Below are positions 18,450 through 28,644 of a DNA stretch of 64,000 nucleotides, one piece after another (within the stretch, counting starts at the first letter, position 1; every line of letters begins with the position of its first letter). The DNA comes from [Clostridium] aerotolerans DSM 5434. Its GTDB lineage: Bacteria > Bacillota > Clostridia > Lachnospirales > Lachnospiraceae. Where the stretch lies: assembly GCF_000687555.1 (NCBI RefSeq), contig NZ_JHWJ01000015.1, positions 62,001 to 126,000 of the forward strand, in the 5' to 3' direction. The notes beneath the pieces are model-generated. The model had not been told where the DNA came from. It did not search any database and was given only the letters and a program-made list of their open reading frames with translations. Made by a program: the position numbers and the translations under genes.

Positions 18450-18492
18450 TTACAAAAGGAATGCCTTCCGCATTATATGGCGGAAGGCATAG
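18450..18492 (-). terminator. terminator after the XerD-like recombinase gene
   Basis: A perfect 11-bp inverted repeat ATGCCTTCCGC / GCGGAAGGCAT (18461-18471 and 18480-18490) is followed on the minus strand by TCCTTTTG and further T-rich sequence. Confidence 0.75.
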
Positions 18493-18508
18493 GAATGTTC
18501 CAAAAAAC

Positions 18509-19396
18509 CTAGCCTCTGGGATGGACTCCCGTATAGGCCCGGCGAACTGCTTCTTTTTGAGCGTAATTCATATACATCTGGGTGGTAGCCATATCCGAAT
18601 GTCCAAGCATGGCCTGTACCACATGGATGTCTGCTCCGTTTCGTAAAAGATGGGCAGCAAAGGAATGTCGTAAGGAGTGAGGCGTAATATCCGCCTTAAT
18701 CCCAGCCTTATCTCCGTAGAATTTGACAATCTTCCAAAATCCCTGTCGGCTCATGGCCTTTCCGTTACAATTGGTAAACAGCCATTCGCAGTCCTGTTCT
18801 TTTAAAAGATACTCTCTTCCCCGTTCCATGTAGGCAGAGAGTGCCAGCTTCGCTACCTTGCCAAAGGGAATCATGCGCTCCTTATGCTCGTCCCGGCAGG
18901 TGATATAGCCTACCGTAAGGTTCACATCGGTCTTTCTCAAATTAATGAGTTCAGATACCCGGATTCCTGTGGCATAGAGAAGCTCCAGCATGGCCCTGTC
19001 CCTAAGCTCTTTCGGTGATTCCCCGTCCGGCTGGCTTAAAAGGCAGTTGACTTCATCAACTGATAATATAGTAGGTTCCTTCTTTTCCACCTTGGGAGCC
19101 TTAATAAGCTCTGCCGGGTCTTTGCCGATGTTGCCCTGTGAGCATTCATAATGAAAGAATGCCTTCATGGATGCCAGTGTTCTTGAAATGGTAGTAGTTG
19201 CCCTTCCTTCTTTTTCCAGGTATAGGATATAGGAGTTTAAGCTGGTCTTTGTTACCTTCCCAACCTCCATAATTCCCTGCTGTCCTAAAAAGGATGCCAT
19301 CTGCAACAAATCCCGCTGATAAGAAACCTCAGTGTTCTTTGAAGTTTTTTTTATCTCTCTTAAATAAATAATAAAGTGATTGATCTCAACTACCAT
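18509..19396 (-). CDS. xerD: XerD-like site-specific tyrosine recombinase
   Basis: Strand exchange at short sites; XerC/D pairs resolve chromosome dimers at dif. The 295 residues comprise an N-terminal SAM-like core-binding domain (about 5-90) and a C-terminal catalytic domain. The catalytic set is complete: Arg146 (ATGIRVSEL), His240 and Arg243 (HSLRHSF), His266 (LGHSDMATTQ) and nucleophile Tyr275. A GGGAG site lies before the ATG. The neighbourhood nudF-spoIIM-xerD is usual for clostridia, which favours the housekeeping XerD over a mobile-element integrase. Confidence 0.92.
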   Translation of the reverse strand: MVVEINHFIIYLREIKKTSKNTEVSYQRDLLQMASFLGQQGIMEVGKVTKTSLNSYILYLEKEGRATTTISRTLASMKAFFHYECSQGNIGKDPAELIKAPKVEKKEPTILSVDEVNCLLSQPDGESPKELRDRAMLELLYATGIRVSELINLRKTDVNLTVGYITCRDEHKERMIPFGKVAKLALSAYMERGREYLLKEQDCEWLFTNCNGKAMSRQGFWKIVKFYGDKAGIKADITPHSLRHSFAAHLLRNGADIHVVQAMLGHSDMATTQMYMNYAQKEAVRRAYTGVHPRG

Positions 19397-19616
19397 TTCT
19401 ATACTCCCTAACCGTTCGGTTTAAAAAATGCCTTAAAATAAGGCTTCTTCCTACCATTATATAGACTATTTTCGATAAAATCAAACACATTTTTCCCACT
19501 TTACCAGTGTTCTTCCTTCAATTTACATAACACATACAAGATATTGGTCACCTCATGGGGCTATTCGCAAGATATGGTAATTCTGTTGATGTTATTTTCC
19601 CATTAATTTTTCCAGT

Positions 19617-20213
19617 CTACAGGACAAATTTTAAGAAAAACGGGTTAATCCATGCTTCAAACGCGCTCCCGGCCGCTGTCAGGAGCAGGAGGAGAATCAA
19701 TGCGGGAATCCGAAAACGCCTCTCCTTTTGGATTCCCCAAAACAGTAAAATCCCAAAAACAGGAAGGTAACACAGGCTTTGTGGCATGATTGTCATAAAG
19801 AAAATGGGGAGTCCCATAAGCCCTTTTTGAACGGTTATCACAGAAAGGACAAATCCCATGGAAAATCCTGCCAGGCCCATGAAGGTACAAAATAATGGAA
19901 GTGCATATGCCGTCATGCCTATAAGCCAGATAATCCATACCTCCATCACTCTTTGGCTTACGACCTGTCCGAAAAGCTGCATGCGTTCGTCTTTTCCCAG
20001 GTTTACATTCCGGTTAAGCAGCCCTAAATAATATCCAGCCTCATCTGCAAAGGAAGAATACCACAAATTTGCCATGACCGTTCCTGCGGTGAGACCGATA
20101 AAAAAGCAGATCAGGTATATATCCCACGTCCTGGTGCTCCGGTAAACCTTCATGTAATTGTTGTCCGTTCTTCTGCCAAAACGAAGTCTTATATTTTGTA
20201 ATAAACTGGCCAT
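19617..20213 (-). CDS. spoIIM: stage II sporulation protein M
   Basis: A membrane protein of the SpoIID-SpoIIM-SpoIIP engulfment machinery of endospore formers. The 198-residue protein has a basic cytoplasmic N-terminus, then about five hydrophobic segments, with the family's early IYLICFFIGLTAGTVMANL helix. The start is ATG 20213, because GGGGGA lies 6 nt upstream; the longer frame from 20240 has no site. It lies between the NUDIX gene and xerD. Its presence is direct evidence that the lineage sporulates or recently did. The 220 nt between it and xerD hold no gene I can see. Confidence 0.92.
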   Translation of the reverse strand: MASLLQNIRLRFGRRTDNNYMKVYRSTRTWDIYLICFFIGLTAGTVMANLWYSSFADEAGYYLGLLNRNVNLGKDERMQLFGQVVSQRVMEVWIIWLIGMTAYALPLFCTFMGLAGFSMGFVLSVITVQKGLMGLPIFFMTIMPQSLCYLPVFGILLFWGIQKERRFRIPALILLLLLTAAGSAFEAWINPFFLKFVL

Positions 20214-20274
20214 AAAAAATCCCCCTACAGGTCTTGTCACAATTTATGCCTTTGGGGGGATATTTATTCAATTC

Positions 20275-20823
20275 TTATTTCACATCATATTTACGGGCAT
20301 AGGCTAAAATAGCGGCAATGGTCTTTCCGTCTGTAATCTCACCCTGAAAGATCTTCTCCTCTAATTCCTTTACCGTCCACTCCTCCACCTCGATGCATTC
20401 TTCTTCATCAAGATTCTGCTTTGAGGGCACTAAATTTCTTGCCACAAAGATATCAATGGCTTCATCACAGAATGCCACCGTGGTGTTGACTCTGACCAGG
20501 AATTCAAGATTTTCTATCTCTGTCTTAAATCCAGTCTCCTCTTCCAGTTCCCTGTGGGCACAGGCAATCTTTGGCTCATCCGCGGTATCCAGTGCTCCGG
20601 CTGGGACCTCCAGAGTATAACGATCCAGGGCGTTTCGGTATTGGCGTACCATTAAGATTTTACCTTCCTTTGTCACAGGAACTACTGCTGCGGCACCAAT
20701 GTGGTGGATAAAATCCCAATGGGCGATATGACCGTTTGCAAGGATGGTATCCTCATAAAACTTTAAGATGCTCCCCTGGTATTTGAATGTTCTGTCCAAT
20801 CGAACGACTGGCGGCTGTTTCAT
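20275..20823 (-). CDS. NUDIX hydrolase, ADP-ribose pyrophosphatase type
   Basis: Splits ADP-ribose or similar nucleotide sugars into AMP and a sugar phosphate. The Nudix box is complete at about residues 76-99 (GALDTADEP ... RELEEETGF), giving GX5EX7REUXEEXGU. The upstream EVPAG and 182-residue length match the ADP-ribose pyrophosphatase group. It is followed by spoIIM after a 61-nt gap and preceded by proC. Confidence 0.93.
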   Translation of the reverse strand: MKQPPVVRLDRTFKYQGSILKFYEDTILANGHIAHWDFIHHIGAAAVVPVTKEGKILMVRQYRNALDRYTLEVPAGALDTADEPKIACAHRELEEETGFKTEIENLEFLVRVNTTVAFCDEAIDIFVARNLVPSKQNLDEEECIEVEEWTVKELEEKIFQGEITDGKTIAAILAYARKYDVK

Positions 20824-20844
20824 GGTAATACCTCCGGTTTCTAC

Positions 20845-21639
20845 TTAAATTTCCGTGCACTTTTTGTAACAGGCATCGGCAGCTTTTATGACTGCACTGC
20901 GAAAGCCTGACTCTTCCAGAGCGGATACCGCTGCAATGGTAGTTCCTCCCGGCGAACAGACCTTATCCTTTAATGCTCCGGGATGCTCCTCTGTTTCCAG
21001 AACCATTTTCGCGCTTCCTAAAACAGCCTGAGCAGCCATCTCATAAGCCGCATCTCTTGGCAGTCCGTATTTGACAGCACTGTCTGCAAGAGCCTCAATA
21101 AACATATATACATAGGCCGGTGAGCTGCCGCTGACACATACCACCGCATTCATAAGCCGTTCTTCCACAATCCTCATTCTGCCAAGAGAGCTGAAAATAT
21201 CCTTGATGGAATCCTTCTCTTCCTGAGTAAATGCCTTTTCCTCATAGCAAACGCCGGTCATTCCTTCTCCTAAGAGAGCCGGAGTATTTGGCATGGCGCG
21301 GACCACTCTTTTTTCATCTCCCAGTTTTTCCTTAAGCTGAGTGGTGGTAATTCCAGGTGCAATGGAAATAATTACATTTTTCTCCGTAACACTGTGACGG
21401 ATATCTGCAAGGACCGGATTAAAATACTGGGGCTTTACAGCCAGGACAATATATTTTGCTAATCCAGCCAGCTGCCCGTTATTATCCGTATGAGCCACTC
21501 CCAGCTCCTTTGTAATCTGCTCGCACCGGTCAAGGTTCACGTCTGTAAATATAATATCTTCCTTACCGTATACACCCAGTAAGCCTTTTAATATGGCATA
21601 GCCCATATTTCCAATTCCAATGATCCCTATTTTTGCCAT
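20845..21639 (-). CDS. proC: pyrroline-5-carboxylate reductase
   Basis: Last step of proline synthesis: NAD(P)H-dependent reduction of pyrroline-5-carboxylate. The N-terminal Rossmann motif GIGNMGYAI is present. The C-terminal domain carries VSGSSPAYVYMFIEAL and PGGTTIAA, the P5CR signature. The start is ATG 21639 (264 residues), with GAGGAGG about 8 nt upstream; the frame from 21675 is too long. It is transcribed divergently from the trp leader. Confidence 0.96.
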   Translation of the reverse strand: MAKIGIIGIGNMGYAILKGLLGVYGKEDIIFTDVNLDRCEQITKELGVAHTDNNGQLAGLAKYIVLAVKPQYFNPVLADIRHSVTEKNVIISIAPGITTTQLKEKLGDEKRVVRAMPNTPALLGEGMTGVCYEEKAFTQEEKDSIKDIFSSLGRMRIVEERLMNAVVCVSGSSPAYVYMFIEALADSAVKYGLPRDAAYEMAAQAVLGSAKMVLETEEHPGALKDKVCSPGGTTIAAVSALEESGFRSAVIKAADACYKKCTEI

Positions 21640-21743
21640 CGGATATTCCTCCTCATCATCTATAAAATACTGCAATCAATTAGCACCATTCTAACCATCC
21701 TTTTTTAAAATGTCAATGTTCCGAAAAATTTTAAAAATATGTA

Positions 21744-21772
21744 TTGACATTTCACTTTCCATCTCATATACT
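21744..21772 (+). promoter_or_regulatory. trp operon promoter
   Basis: TTGACA (21744-21749) and TATACT (21767-21772) are separated by exactly 17 nt, a near-perfect housekeeping sigma promoter. The predicted start is near 21780, at the beginning of the T-box leader. The intergenic 21640-21743 holds nothing else I can name. Confidence 0.88.
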
Positions 21773-21779
21773 GTAGCAA

Positions 21780-22084
21780 AACAAAGTGATAAACTGATGA
21801 GCAGGAGTAAGTAAGATCTCTATATCATGCACAGAGAGCTTCCGGTTGGTGAGAGGAAGCGTTGATGTCTGATCTGAATGGACCTGCGAGGGCGGCTTGA
21901 AACCAGATTCTGGGAGTAGATGACGACGGGTTTCCTATCCGTTACCAAGGGGAGGCACATGTTAGTGTGTTATAAGTGGGAAAAGTCTAACTTTTCCAAT
22001 CAGGGTGGTACCACGGAACCGTAATTATAGCTTCCGTCCCTCTTTTCCATATTCGTATGGAAGGAGGGACGGGAGCTTTTTTTA
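21780..22084 (+). promoter_or_regulatory. tryptophan T-box leader
   Basis: Uncharged tRNA binding permits transcription of the trp operon. Visible parts are stem I with an AGTA-type bulge region (about 21805-21815), a specifier loop with GAATGGAC in which UGG (21879-21881) reads Trp, and the conserved T-box AGGGTGGTACCACGG (22002-22016). A strong terminator follows: arm 22029-22051, loop TTCG, arm 22056-22077, then T7. The T-box strand can form the alternative antiterminator with the 5' side. The specifier and the downstream trpE agree on tryptophan. The frame that runs from 22005 through this leader is not coding. Confidence 0.95.
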
Positions 22085-22127
22085 TTTGATAGGAAAATAC
22101 GTCCTATCACAGAAAGGAGTCTATACC

Positions 22128-23612
22128 ATGAATCTTACACCGGACTGCCGGGAAATCGGGGCACTGGCTGCCTCTTATCCCGTAATCCCGGTCTGCAGGG
22201 AAATATTTGCAGACATTGTAACCCCCATTACCCTGCTGCGTAAAATCGCAGCCTTAAGCAGCCGATACTATCTGTTAGAAAGCATTGAGGGCGGTGAGAC
22301 CTGGGGCCGCTACTCCTTTCTGGGATATGACCCGGTCATGAGCGTCTCCTGTAATGACGGGAAGGTTTCTATCCATCCTTACAGAATGGAAGAAGGGGGG
22401 CCCCAGGACAAAACCATAGTAACAGATCAGCCTTATGAGGTATTAAGAGATATACTTAAGGACTACCGCTCTCCTAAGATTCCCGGCCTTCCGCCATTTA
22501 CCGGAGGCTTTGTGGGATACTTTGCTTACAGCATGATCGGATATGCAGAGCCGGTACTTTCCATCCAAAAGGGCGACTGCAATGATTTTGACCTGATGCT
22601 GTTTGACACGGTCATTGCCTATGATCATCTGACCCAGAAGATCAGCATTGTGGTCAACATGAAAACGGATCAGGTCATGGAGAATTACGGAAAGGCCTGT
22701 ACGAAGCTTGAAAGCATCGCCCGAATGATCGGGGATATGGCTCCTCTAAAAAAATCTGCGGTTTTAAATACGCCCTCCTTTCACTGTAATGTGACAAAAG
22801 AGGATTACTGCCAGATGGTTGAAAAGGCAAAGGAATACATCGTAAACGGTGATATCTTCCAGGCGGTCCTTTCCAGGAAATTTGAAAGCCCTTATCCAGA
22901 CAGTCTTTTAAATGCCTATCGGGTCTTAAGAACCACCAATCCATCTCCTTACATGGTATATCTAAGCACCGGGGATATGGAAATCATGAGCACCTCACCG
23001 GAAACCCTGGTGCGGTTAAAGGATCACAGGCTCACCACCTTCCCGGTAGCAGGCTCCAGGCCAAGAGGAAAAGACGAGGCAGAGGATATCAGACTGGAAA
23101 AGGAGCTTCTGGCCGATGAGAAAGAGCTGGCGGAGCACAACATGCTGGTGGATCTAGGAAGAAATGACCTTGGAAAAATCTCAGAGTTTTCCTCCGTTGA
23201 AGTAACCGGATACCAGATGATCCACCGCTATTCCCGCATCATGCACATCTGCTCCCAGGTGGAATCGGATATTCGAAAGGATTGCGACGCATTTTCCGCC
23301 ATCGAATCTGTTCTGCCTGCCGGAACCCTTTCCGGTGCCCCGAAGATCCGGGCCTGCCAGATCATTGACGAACTGGAAAATGAACCAAGAGGCATTTACG
23401 GCGGAGCCTTGGGGTATGTTGACTTTACCGGAAATATGGATACCTGCATCGCCATCCGAATGGCGGTGAGAAAAAACGGGATTGTTTCCGTCCAGGCAGG
23501 AGGCGGTATTGTTGCCGACAGCATACCGGAACGGGAATACGAGGAATCAGAAAACAAGGCAAAGGCAGTGATTACTGCTCTTTTAAGAGCCGGGGAGGTG
23601 AATGACCTATGA
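22128..23612 (+). CDS. trpE: anthranilate synthase component I
   Basis: Converts chorismate plus ammonia (from TrpG) to anthranilate. At 494 residues it has the N-terminal regulatory lobe with LLES (49-52), the tryptophan feedback motif, and the C-terminal chorismate-binding domain with [28 protein letters not shown] and [10 protein letters not shown]. The start is ATG 22128, with AGAAAGGAG 8 nt upstream, directly after the T-box terminator. It overlaps trpG by 4 nt (ATGA). Confidence 0.98.
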   Translation: MNLTPDCREIGALAASYPVIPVCREIFADIVTPITLLRKIAALSSRYYLLESIEGGETWGRYSFLGYDPVMSVSCNDGKVSIHPYRMEEGGPQDKTIVTDQPYEVLRDILKDYRSPKIPGLPPFTGGFVGYFAYSMIGYAEPVLSIQKGDCNDFDLMLFDTVIAYDHLTQKISIVVNMKTDQVMENYGKACTKLESIARMIGDMAPLKKSAVLNTPSFHCNVTKEDYCQMVEKAKEYIVNGDIFQAVLSRKFESPYPDSLLNAYRVLRTTNPSPYMVYLSTGDMEIMSTSPETLVRLKDHRLTTFPVAGSRPRGKDEAEDIRLEKELLADEKELAEHNMLVDLGRNDLGKISEFSSVEVTGYQMIHRYSRIMHICSQVESDIRKDCDAFSAIESVLPAGTLSGAPKIRACQIIDELENEPRGIYGGALGYVDFTGNMDTCIAIRMAVRKNGIVSVQAGGGIVADSIPEREYEESENKAKAVITALLRAGEVNDL

Positions 23613-24187
23613 TTCTCTTTATTGATAATTATGACAGCTTTACCTACAACCTGGTTCAGATGATAGGGGGATTAAATCCCGATATCAAGGTAATTCGAAA
23701 CGACGAGCTGACCGTAGCCGAGATCGAAGCATTATCTCCTAGTCACATCGTTCTCTCTCCCGGTCCTGGCTATCCAAAGGATGCCGGTGTTTGTGAGGAC
23801 GTGGTAAGGACCTTAAAAGGAAAAATGCCTATTCTTGGAGTGTGTCTCGGCCATCAGGGAATCTGCGAGGTATTTGGCGCACAAATCACCCATGCCAGAA
23901 AGCTGATGCACGGAAAGCAAAGCATCATCACCATTGACGCATCGGATCCCTTGTTTCTGGGCTTAGAAAAAAAGATTCCTGCTGCCAGATACCACTCACT
24001 CATTGCAAAAAAGGAAACTCTTCCTGCCTGCCTTACTCCCATCGGTACCGACGATATGGGAGAAATTATGGCTGTGAAACATAAGGAGCATGCAGTTTAT
24101 GGGCTGCAGTTTCACCCGGAATCCATACTTACCCCTGACGGAGAAACCATACTGAAAAATTTCTTATCCATATCCATTGGCCAATAA
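23609..24187 (+). CDS. trpG: anthranilate synthase glutamine amidotransferase subunit
   Basis: Releases ammonia from glutamine for TrpE. Class I amidotransferase triad: nucleophile Cys79 in GVCLGHQG, with His and Glu in QFHPES near residue 171. At 192 residues it is a free subunit, not fused to TrpD. The PABA synthase PabA is nearly identical in family, and one TrpG may serve both. Its ATG overlaps the trpE stop. Confidence 0.97.
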   Translation: MILFIDNYDSFTYNLVQMIGGLNPDIKVIRNDELTVAEIEALSPSHIVLSPGPGYPKDAGVCEDVVRTLKGKMPILGVCLGHQGICEVFGAQITHARKLMHGKQSIITIDASDPLFLGLEKKIPAARYHSLIAKKETLPACLTPIGTDDMGEIMAVKHKEHAVYGLQFHPESILTPDGETILKNFLSISIGQ

Positions 24188-24202
24188 AAGGAGGTAATCA
24201 AA

Positions 24203-25222
24203 ATGATCCAGCAAGCAATCCATGAAGTAATTGAAGGACAGAACTTAAGCTTTGAAGCTGCAAGGGAAGTCATGAATGAAATTATGAGCGGTGAAACCAC
24301 TCCGGCACAAATGGCGGCATTTTTAACAGGACTCCGGATGAAAGGGGAAACCATTGATGAGATCACAGCCTGCGCCACGGTTATGAGAGAAAAAGCCCTG
24401 CGGCTGGAGCCTGATTTTCCAGTGATTGATATTGTGGGCACAGGAGGCGACGAAGTGGGAACCTTTAATATTTCCACCACCAGTGCCTTTGTGGTGGCCG
24501 CTGGTGGCGTTCCGGTTGCAAAGCATGGAAACCGCAGTGTGTCCAGTAAAAGCGGTGCTGCAGACGTTTTAGAGTCTCTAGGCGTTAATTTAAACCTTAC
24601 AGCGGAGCAGTCGGGCGAGATTCTTAAAAGCACCGGCATGTGCTTTCTCTTTGCTCAGGCTTATCACTCTTCCATGAAATATGCCGGCCCGGTACGAAAA
24701 GAGCTTGGTGTCCGTACCATCTTTAATATTCTCGGCCCTCTCTCAAACCCGGCCGGGGCCACCATGCAGCTGTTAGGGGTCTATGACAGGAAGCTGGTGG
24801 AACCACTGGCACAGGTCTTAAGTAACCTTGGAGTCAAGCGTGGACTTGTGGTATGCGGCGATGACGGCCTTGATGAAGCTACGGTCACGGGGATTACCCA
24901 TGTCTGTGAAATCCGGTTTGGGGAGCTGATTCCTTACGATATCACTCCAGAGGAGTTCGGCTTAAGCCGTTCCTCACTGTCTGACCTTCTGGGAGGAACT
25001 CCTGTAGAAAATGCCCAGATCACAAGGGATATATTAAGCGGAGCCATAAAAGGTCCAAAGCGTGATATCGTCGTCTTAAATTCAGCTTTAAGCCTTTATC
25101 TTGGCATTGATGACTGTACCATTTCCCAGTGCATCAAAAAGGCTGAGGACCTGATTGATTCTGGAAAGGCATTGGAGAAGCTAAATCAGTTTGTAAATGC
25201 CACCACGGAGGTTACGTTATGA
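24203..25222 (+). CDS. trpD: anthranilate phosphoribosyltransferase
   Basis: Joins anthranilate to PRPP. The PRPP/Mg motif GTGGD is at 79-83, followed by KHGNRSVSSKSGAADVLE with its basic binding residues. The 339-residue length is typical. AAGGAGG lies 9 nt before the ATG, and the stop overlaps trpC by 4 nt. Confidence 0.98.
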   Translation: MIQQAIHEVIEGQNLSFEAAREVMNEIMSGETTPAQMAAFLTGLRMKGETIDEITACATVMREKALRLEPDFPVIDIVGTGGDEVGTFNISTTSAFVVAAGGVPVAKHGNRSVSSKSGAADVLESLGVNLNLTAEQSGEILKSTGMCFLFAQAYHSSMKYAGPVRKELGVRTIFNILGPLSNPAGATMQLLGVYDRKLVEPLAQVLSNLGVKRGLVVCGDDGLDEATVTGITHVCEIRFGELIPYDITPEEFGLSRSSLSDLLGGTPVENAQITRDILSGAIKGPKRDIVVLNSALSLYLGIDDCTISQCIKKAEDLIDSGKALEKLNQFVNATTEVTL

Positions 25223-26019
25223 TATTAGATACATTGGCTGCTGCCTCTAAAAAAAGAGCAGAGGCAGCGAAAGAAATCATTTCCCTTGAGGTAATGAAAA
25301 GACAGGCGGAGGCAGCGTGTTTGGCCTCTCAGGAGGAAACCAAAGTTTTCCCGCTGGAAAGAAAGCTGAAAGCTCCCGGTATCTCCTTTATCTGCGAGGT
25401 GAAACGTGCTTCCCCCTCTAAGGGTCTGATTGCACCTAATTTTCCTTACCTTGAGATTGCCAGGGAGTATGAAATGGCAGGGGCTGATGCCATCTCAGTT
25501 CTTACGGAACCGGAATATTTTATGGGGAGCAATGCGTACTTAACCGACATACAAAAGACCGTATCCCTTCCCCTTTTAAGAAAAGATTTTACCGTTGACC
25601 CTTACCAGATCTATGAAGCAAAGGTGATTGGTGCCTCAGCCATTCTTCTCATCTGCTCTCTCCTCTCCACGGATGAGCTAAAGGAATATATAAAAATCTG
25701 TGACAGCCTTGGCTTAAGTTCCCTGGTGGAGGCCCATAATGAAGAAGAAGTCCATTCCGCATTATCAGCCGGTGCCAGAATCATTGGTGTGAACAACCGG
25801 AATCTAAAGACATTTCAGGTGGACTTTGAAACTTCTTTAAGACTGAGGGCCATGGTGCCTGAGGAAGTACTTTTTGTGGCAGAAAGCGGAATCAGTACCC
25901 AAGAACAGATTCGAACTCTGGCGGAGGCAGGTGTCCACGGAGTGCTTTTAGGGGAAAGCCTGATGCGGGCGTTCAATAAGCAGGCCCTGCTCCATCATTT
26001 TAAGGAGGCTTGCAGGTGA
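25219..26019 (+). CDS. trpC: indole-3-glycerol phosphate synthase
   Basis: Ring closure of carboxyphenylamino-deoxyribulose phosphate to indole-3-glycerol phosphate. A (beta/alpha)8 barrel of 266 residues with the conserved FICEVKRASPSKG near the N-terminus, LRKDFTVDPYQIYEA, GVNNRNL and AESGI. It stands as a separate protein rather than a TrpCF fusion. It overlaps trpD and trpF by 4 nt each. Confidence 0.98.
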   Translation: MILDTLAAASKKRAEAAKEIISLEVMKRQAEAACLASQEETKVFPLERKLKAPGISFICEVKRASPSKGLIAPNFPYLEIAREYEMAGADAISVLTEPEYFMGSNAYLTDIQKTVSLPLLRKDFTVDPYQIYEAKVIGASAILLICSLLSTDELKEYIKICDSLGLSSLVEAHNEEEVHSALSAGARIIGVNNRNLKTFQVDFETSLRLRAMVPEEVLFVAESGISTQEQIRTLAEAGVHGVLLGESLMRAFNKQALLHHFKEACR

Positions 26020-26642
26020 ATGACAGGAAGAAACGGATTAAGATATGCGGTCTTACAAGAGCCGAGGATATAGAAGCGGTCAATCTCTGGAAACCTGATT
26101 ATGCAGGCTTTGTATTTGCCCCTGGAAAAAGGCAGCTCACCCAGGAGAAAGCAAGGCAGCTAAGAGAAGCTTTACTGCCGGAAATCCCATCTGTTGGTGT
26201 TTTTGTAAATAGTCCCATAGAGGATATCTTAGCTCTCATAAAGGACGGGACCATTGGAATGGTGCAGCTTCATGGAGATGAAGATTCGGACTACGCCACT
26301 TCTTTGAAAGAACAGATGGAGATTCCGGCGCCCATTATAAAAGCCATCAGAGTCCGGTCTGTTGATGATATGGCAAAAGCAGAAAGCTTTCCTTCGGATT
26401 ATCTGCTCTTTGATACCTATTTAAAAGATGTATACGGAGGAAGCGGAAAAAGCTTTGACTGGTCTTCCATTCCCGTCATAAAAAAGCCATGGTTCCTGGC
26501 GGGTGGAATTGGAGCGGAGAACATTTTAAAAGCAGCAGCTACGGATGCTTTTTGTCTTGATTTAAGCAGCAGTCTTGAGACAGAGGGCAGAAAAGACCCG
26601 GAGAAAATAAAAGAAATCATACAAATATTAAGGAGTGAATGA
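26016..26642 (+). CDS. trpF: phosphoribosylanthranilate isomerase
   Basis: Amadori rearrangement of phosphoribosylanthranilate. The N-terminal KICGLTR carries the catalytic cysteine and [12 protein letters not shown] follows; GGIGAENI lies near the phosphate-binding end. The start is GTG 26016 (208 residues), overlapping the trpC stop as GTGA with AAGGAGG 7 nt upstream. The TTG at 26010 would be too close to that site. Confidence 0.96.
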   Translation: MNDRKKRIKICGLTRAEDIEAVNLWKPDYAGFVFAPGKRQLTQEKARQLREALLPEIPSVGVFVNSPIEDILALIKDGTIGMVQLHGDEDSDYATSLKEQMEIPAPIIKAIRVRSVDDMAKAESFPSDYLLFDTYLKDVYGGSGKSFDWSSIPVIKKPWFLAGGIGAENILKAAATDAFCLDLSSSLETEGRKDPEKIKEIIQILRSE

Positions 26643-26644
26643 AA

Positions 26645-27829
26645 ATGTCAAAAGGAAGATTTGGACAGCACGGCGGACAATTTGTGCCGGAAACGCTGAT
26701 GAACGCAGTGGAAGAACTTTTAGCAGCTTATGAAAAATACAGTCATGACGAAGAATTTCAAAAAGAGCTGCAGACCCTTCACGAAACCTATACCGGTCGT
26801 CCCTCTCTGCTCTATTACGCCGAGAAGATGACAAAGGACTTAGGTGGAGCAAAAATCTATTTAAAACGGGAAGACCTAAATCATACTGGTTCCCACAAAA
26901 TCAACAATGCCTTAGGGCAGGTTCTTCTTGCTAAAAAAATGGGCAAGACCCGTGTCATTGCAGAAACCGGCGCCGGACAGCACGGAGTGGCGACTGCTAC
27001 CGCTGCGGCCCTCATGGGAATGGAATGTGAGATATATATGGGAGAAGAGGACACAGAACGCCAGGCTTTGAATGTATTTCGAATGGAGCTTTTAGGGGCT
27101 AAAGTCCACCCCGTAACCAGCGGAACGAGGACCTTAAAAGATGCGGTCAACGAAACTATGAGGGAATGGACCAACCGGGTGGAGGATACTCACTATGTCC
27201 TAGGTTCTGTTATGGGCCCTCACCCTTTCCCTACCATTGTCAGGGACTTTCAAAGCATTATTGGCAAGGAAGTTCGCTCTCAGATCTTAAAAGCAGAAGG
27301 CAAGCTGCCAGATCTTTTAATCGCCTGTGTGGGCGGCGGCAGCAATGCCATGGGACTTTTTTATGAATTCCTGGAAGAACCTTCTGTAAAGATGATTGGC
27401 TGTGAAGCCGCTGGACACGGCATTGATACCGATCAACATGCGGCTACCATTTCAAAAGGGACTCTTGGTATCTTTCACGGCATGAAATCCTACTTCTGCC
27501 AGGATGAATACGGACAGATTGCCCCTGTTTACTCCATTTCCGCAGGTCTTGATTATCCTGGAATCGGGCCGGAGCACGCAAATCTCCATGATTCCGGACG
27601 TGCACAATATGTTCCAGTTACCGACAATGAGGCGGTAGAGGCATTTGAATATTTATCCCGGATGGAAGGAATTATTCCTGCCATCGAAAGCTCCCATGCC
27701 ATTGCTCATGCCAGAAAAATTGCGCCTGCCATGGGAAAAGACCAGATCATTGTCATTAATCTATCCGGGCGTGGTGATAAGGATGTCGCTGCCATAGCCC
27801 GTTATAAGGGGGTACAAATTTATGAGTAG
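26645..27829 (+). CDS. trpB: tryptophan synthase beta chain
   Basis: PLP enzyme joining indole and serine. The Schiff-base lysine is Lys85 in [11 protein letters not shown], the phosphate-binding loop is GGGSNAMG near 230, and [12 protein letters not shown] is conserved, so this is the TrpB1 type that pairs with TrpA. ATG 26645 (394 residues) is preferred because GGAG lies 9 nt upstream. ATG 26639 overlaps the trpF stop but is only 3 nt from the same site. It overlaps trpA by 8 nt. Confidence 0.98.
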   Translation: MSKGRFGQHGGQFVPETLMNAVEELLAAYEKYSHDEEFQKELQTLHETYTGRPSLLYYAEKMTKDLGGAKIYLKREDLNHTGSHKINNALGQVLLAKKMGKTRVIAETGAGQHGVATATAAALMGMECEIYMGEEDTERQALNVFRMELLGAKVHPVTSGTRTLKDAVNETMREWTNRVEDTHYVLGSVMGPHPFPTIVRDFQSIIGKEVRSQILKAEGKLPDLLIACVGGGSNAMGLFYEFLEEPSVKMIGCEAAGHGIDTDQHAATISKGTLGIFHGMKSYFCQDEYGQIAPVYSISAGLDYPGIGPEHANLHDSGRAQYVPVTDNEAVEAFEYLSRMEGIIPAIESSHAIAHARKIAPAMGKDQIIVINLSGRGDKDVAAIARYKGVQIYE

Positions 27830-28592
27830 AGTTGCAGACGTTTTTTCAAAAGGAAAAGCATTTATCCCATTTATTACAGCAGGTGATCCCCATCTCTCTG
27901 TCACAGAAGAGCTGATTCCTGCCATGGCAGAGGCTGGTGCTGATTTAATTGAGATCGGGATACCATTTTCCGATCCGGTGGCGGAAGGCATCGTGATTCA
28001 GGAAGCGGATGCCCGCGCTCTTTTGGCCGGCACCACGACGGATAAGATTTTTGAGTCCGTGAAAAGAATTCGCATGAAGACCAGCGTTCCACTGGCTTTC
28101 ATGACTTACTTAAACCCCATCTTCGTTTACGGCAGTGAACGGTTCATAAAAAATGCGGCAGAATGCGGCATTGATGCCCTTATTGTTCCTGATATGCCAT
28201 TTGAGGAAAAGGAGGAATTAAAGCCTTACTGCAATCAGTACGGCATTGATCTCATTTCCCTGATTGCCCCTACCTCCAACGAGAGAATAAGGACTATCGC
28301 GGCTGAGGCAGAAGGCTTTGTTTACTGCGTTTCTTCTATGGGCGTGACCGGAGTAAGAAAGGAAATTACCACGAACCTGGGAGATATGATTTCTCTGGTA
28401 AAGGAGACAAAGAACATTCCCTGCGCCATTGGATTTGGGATATCCACCCCGGAGCAGGCAGCGGAAATGAGCCAGTATGCAGATGGTGTGATCGTCGGCA
28501 GTGCCATTGTTAAACTGGCTGCCAGATACGGTGCTGACTGCATCGAGCCAATCTGCTCCTATGTGAGAGAAATGAAAGCTGCCATATCATAA
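27822..28592 (+). CDS. trpA: tryptophan synthase alpha chain
   Basis: Cleaves indole-3-glycerol phosphate and channels indole to TrpB. A TIM barrel of 256 residues with FITAGDP, the catalytic Glu in [15 protein letters not shown], the active-site Asp in [10 protein letters not shown], and VTGVR. It is the last gene of the trp operon. No terminator is visible between its stop and the thiamine promoter 16 nt downstream, so read-through into the TPP leader is possible. Confidence 0.98.
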   Translation: MSRVADVFSKGKAFIPFITAGDPHLSVTEELIPAMAEAGADLIEIGIPFSDPVAEGIVIQEADARALLAGTTTDKIFESVKRIRMKTSVPLAFMTYLNPIFVYGSERFIKNAAECGIDALIVPDMPFEEKEELKPYCNQYGIDLISLIAPTSNERIRTIAAEAEGFVYCVSSMGVTGVRKEITTNLGDMISLVKETKNIPCAIGFGISTPEQAAEMSQYADGVIVGSAIVKLAARYGADCIEPICSYVREMKAAIS

Positions 28593-28607
28593 TCCCCCTT
28601 TTTCATC

Positions 28608-28636
28608 TTGACAATGATTTGACCCGGTGTTACACT
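28608..28636 (+). promoter_or_regulatory. thiamine operon promoter
   Basis: TTGACA (28608-28613) and TACACT (28631-28636) with a 17-nt spacer. The predicted start is near 28643, just before the riboswitch. Confidence 0.82.
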
Positions 28637-28644
28637 AATGCCAC

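Noticed and set aside
18509-19396. Mobile-element integrase
   Set aside because: The nudF-spoIIM-xerD order is a chromosomal housekeeping context; no attachment repeats or cargo are seen.
22005-22127. Long in-frame extension of trpE into the leader
   Set aside because: It lies across the T-box sequence and terminator. A strong ribosome site precedes the internal ATG at 22128.
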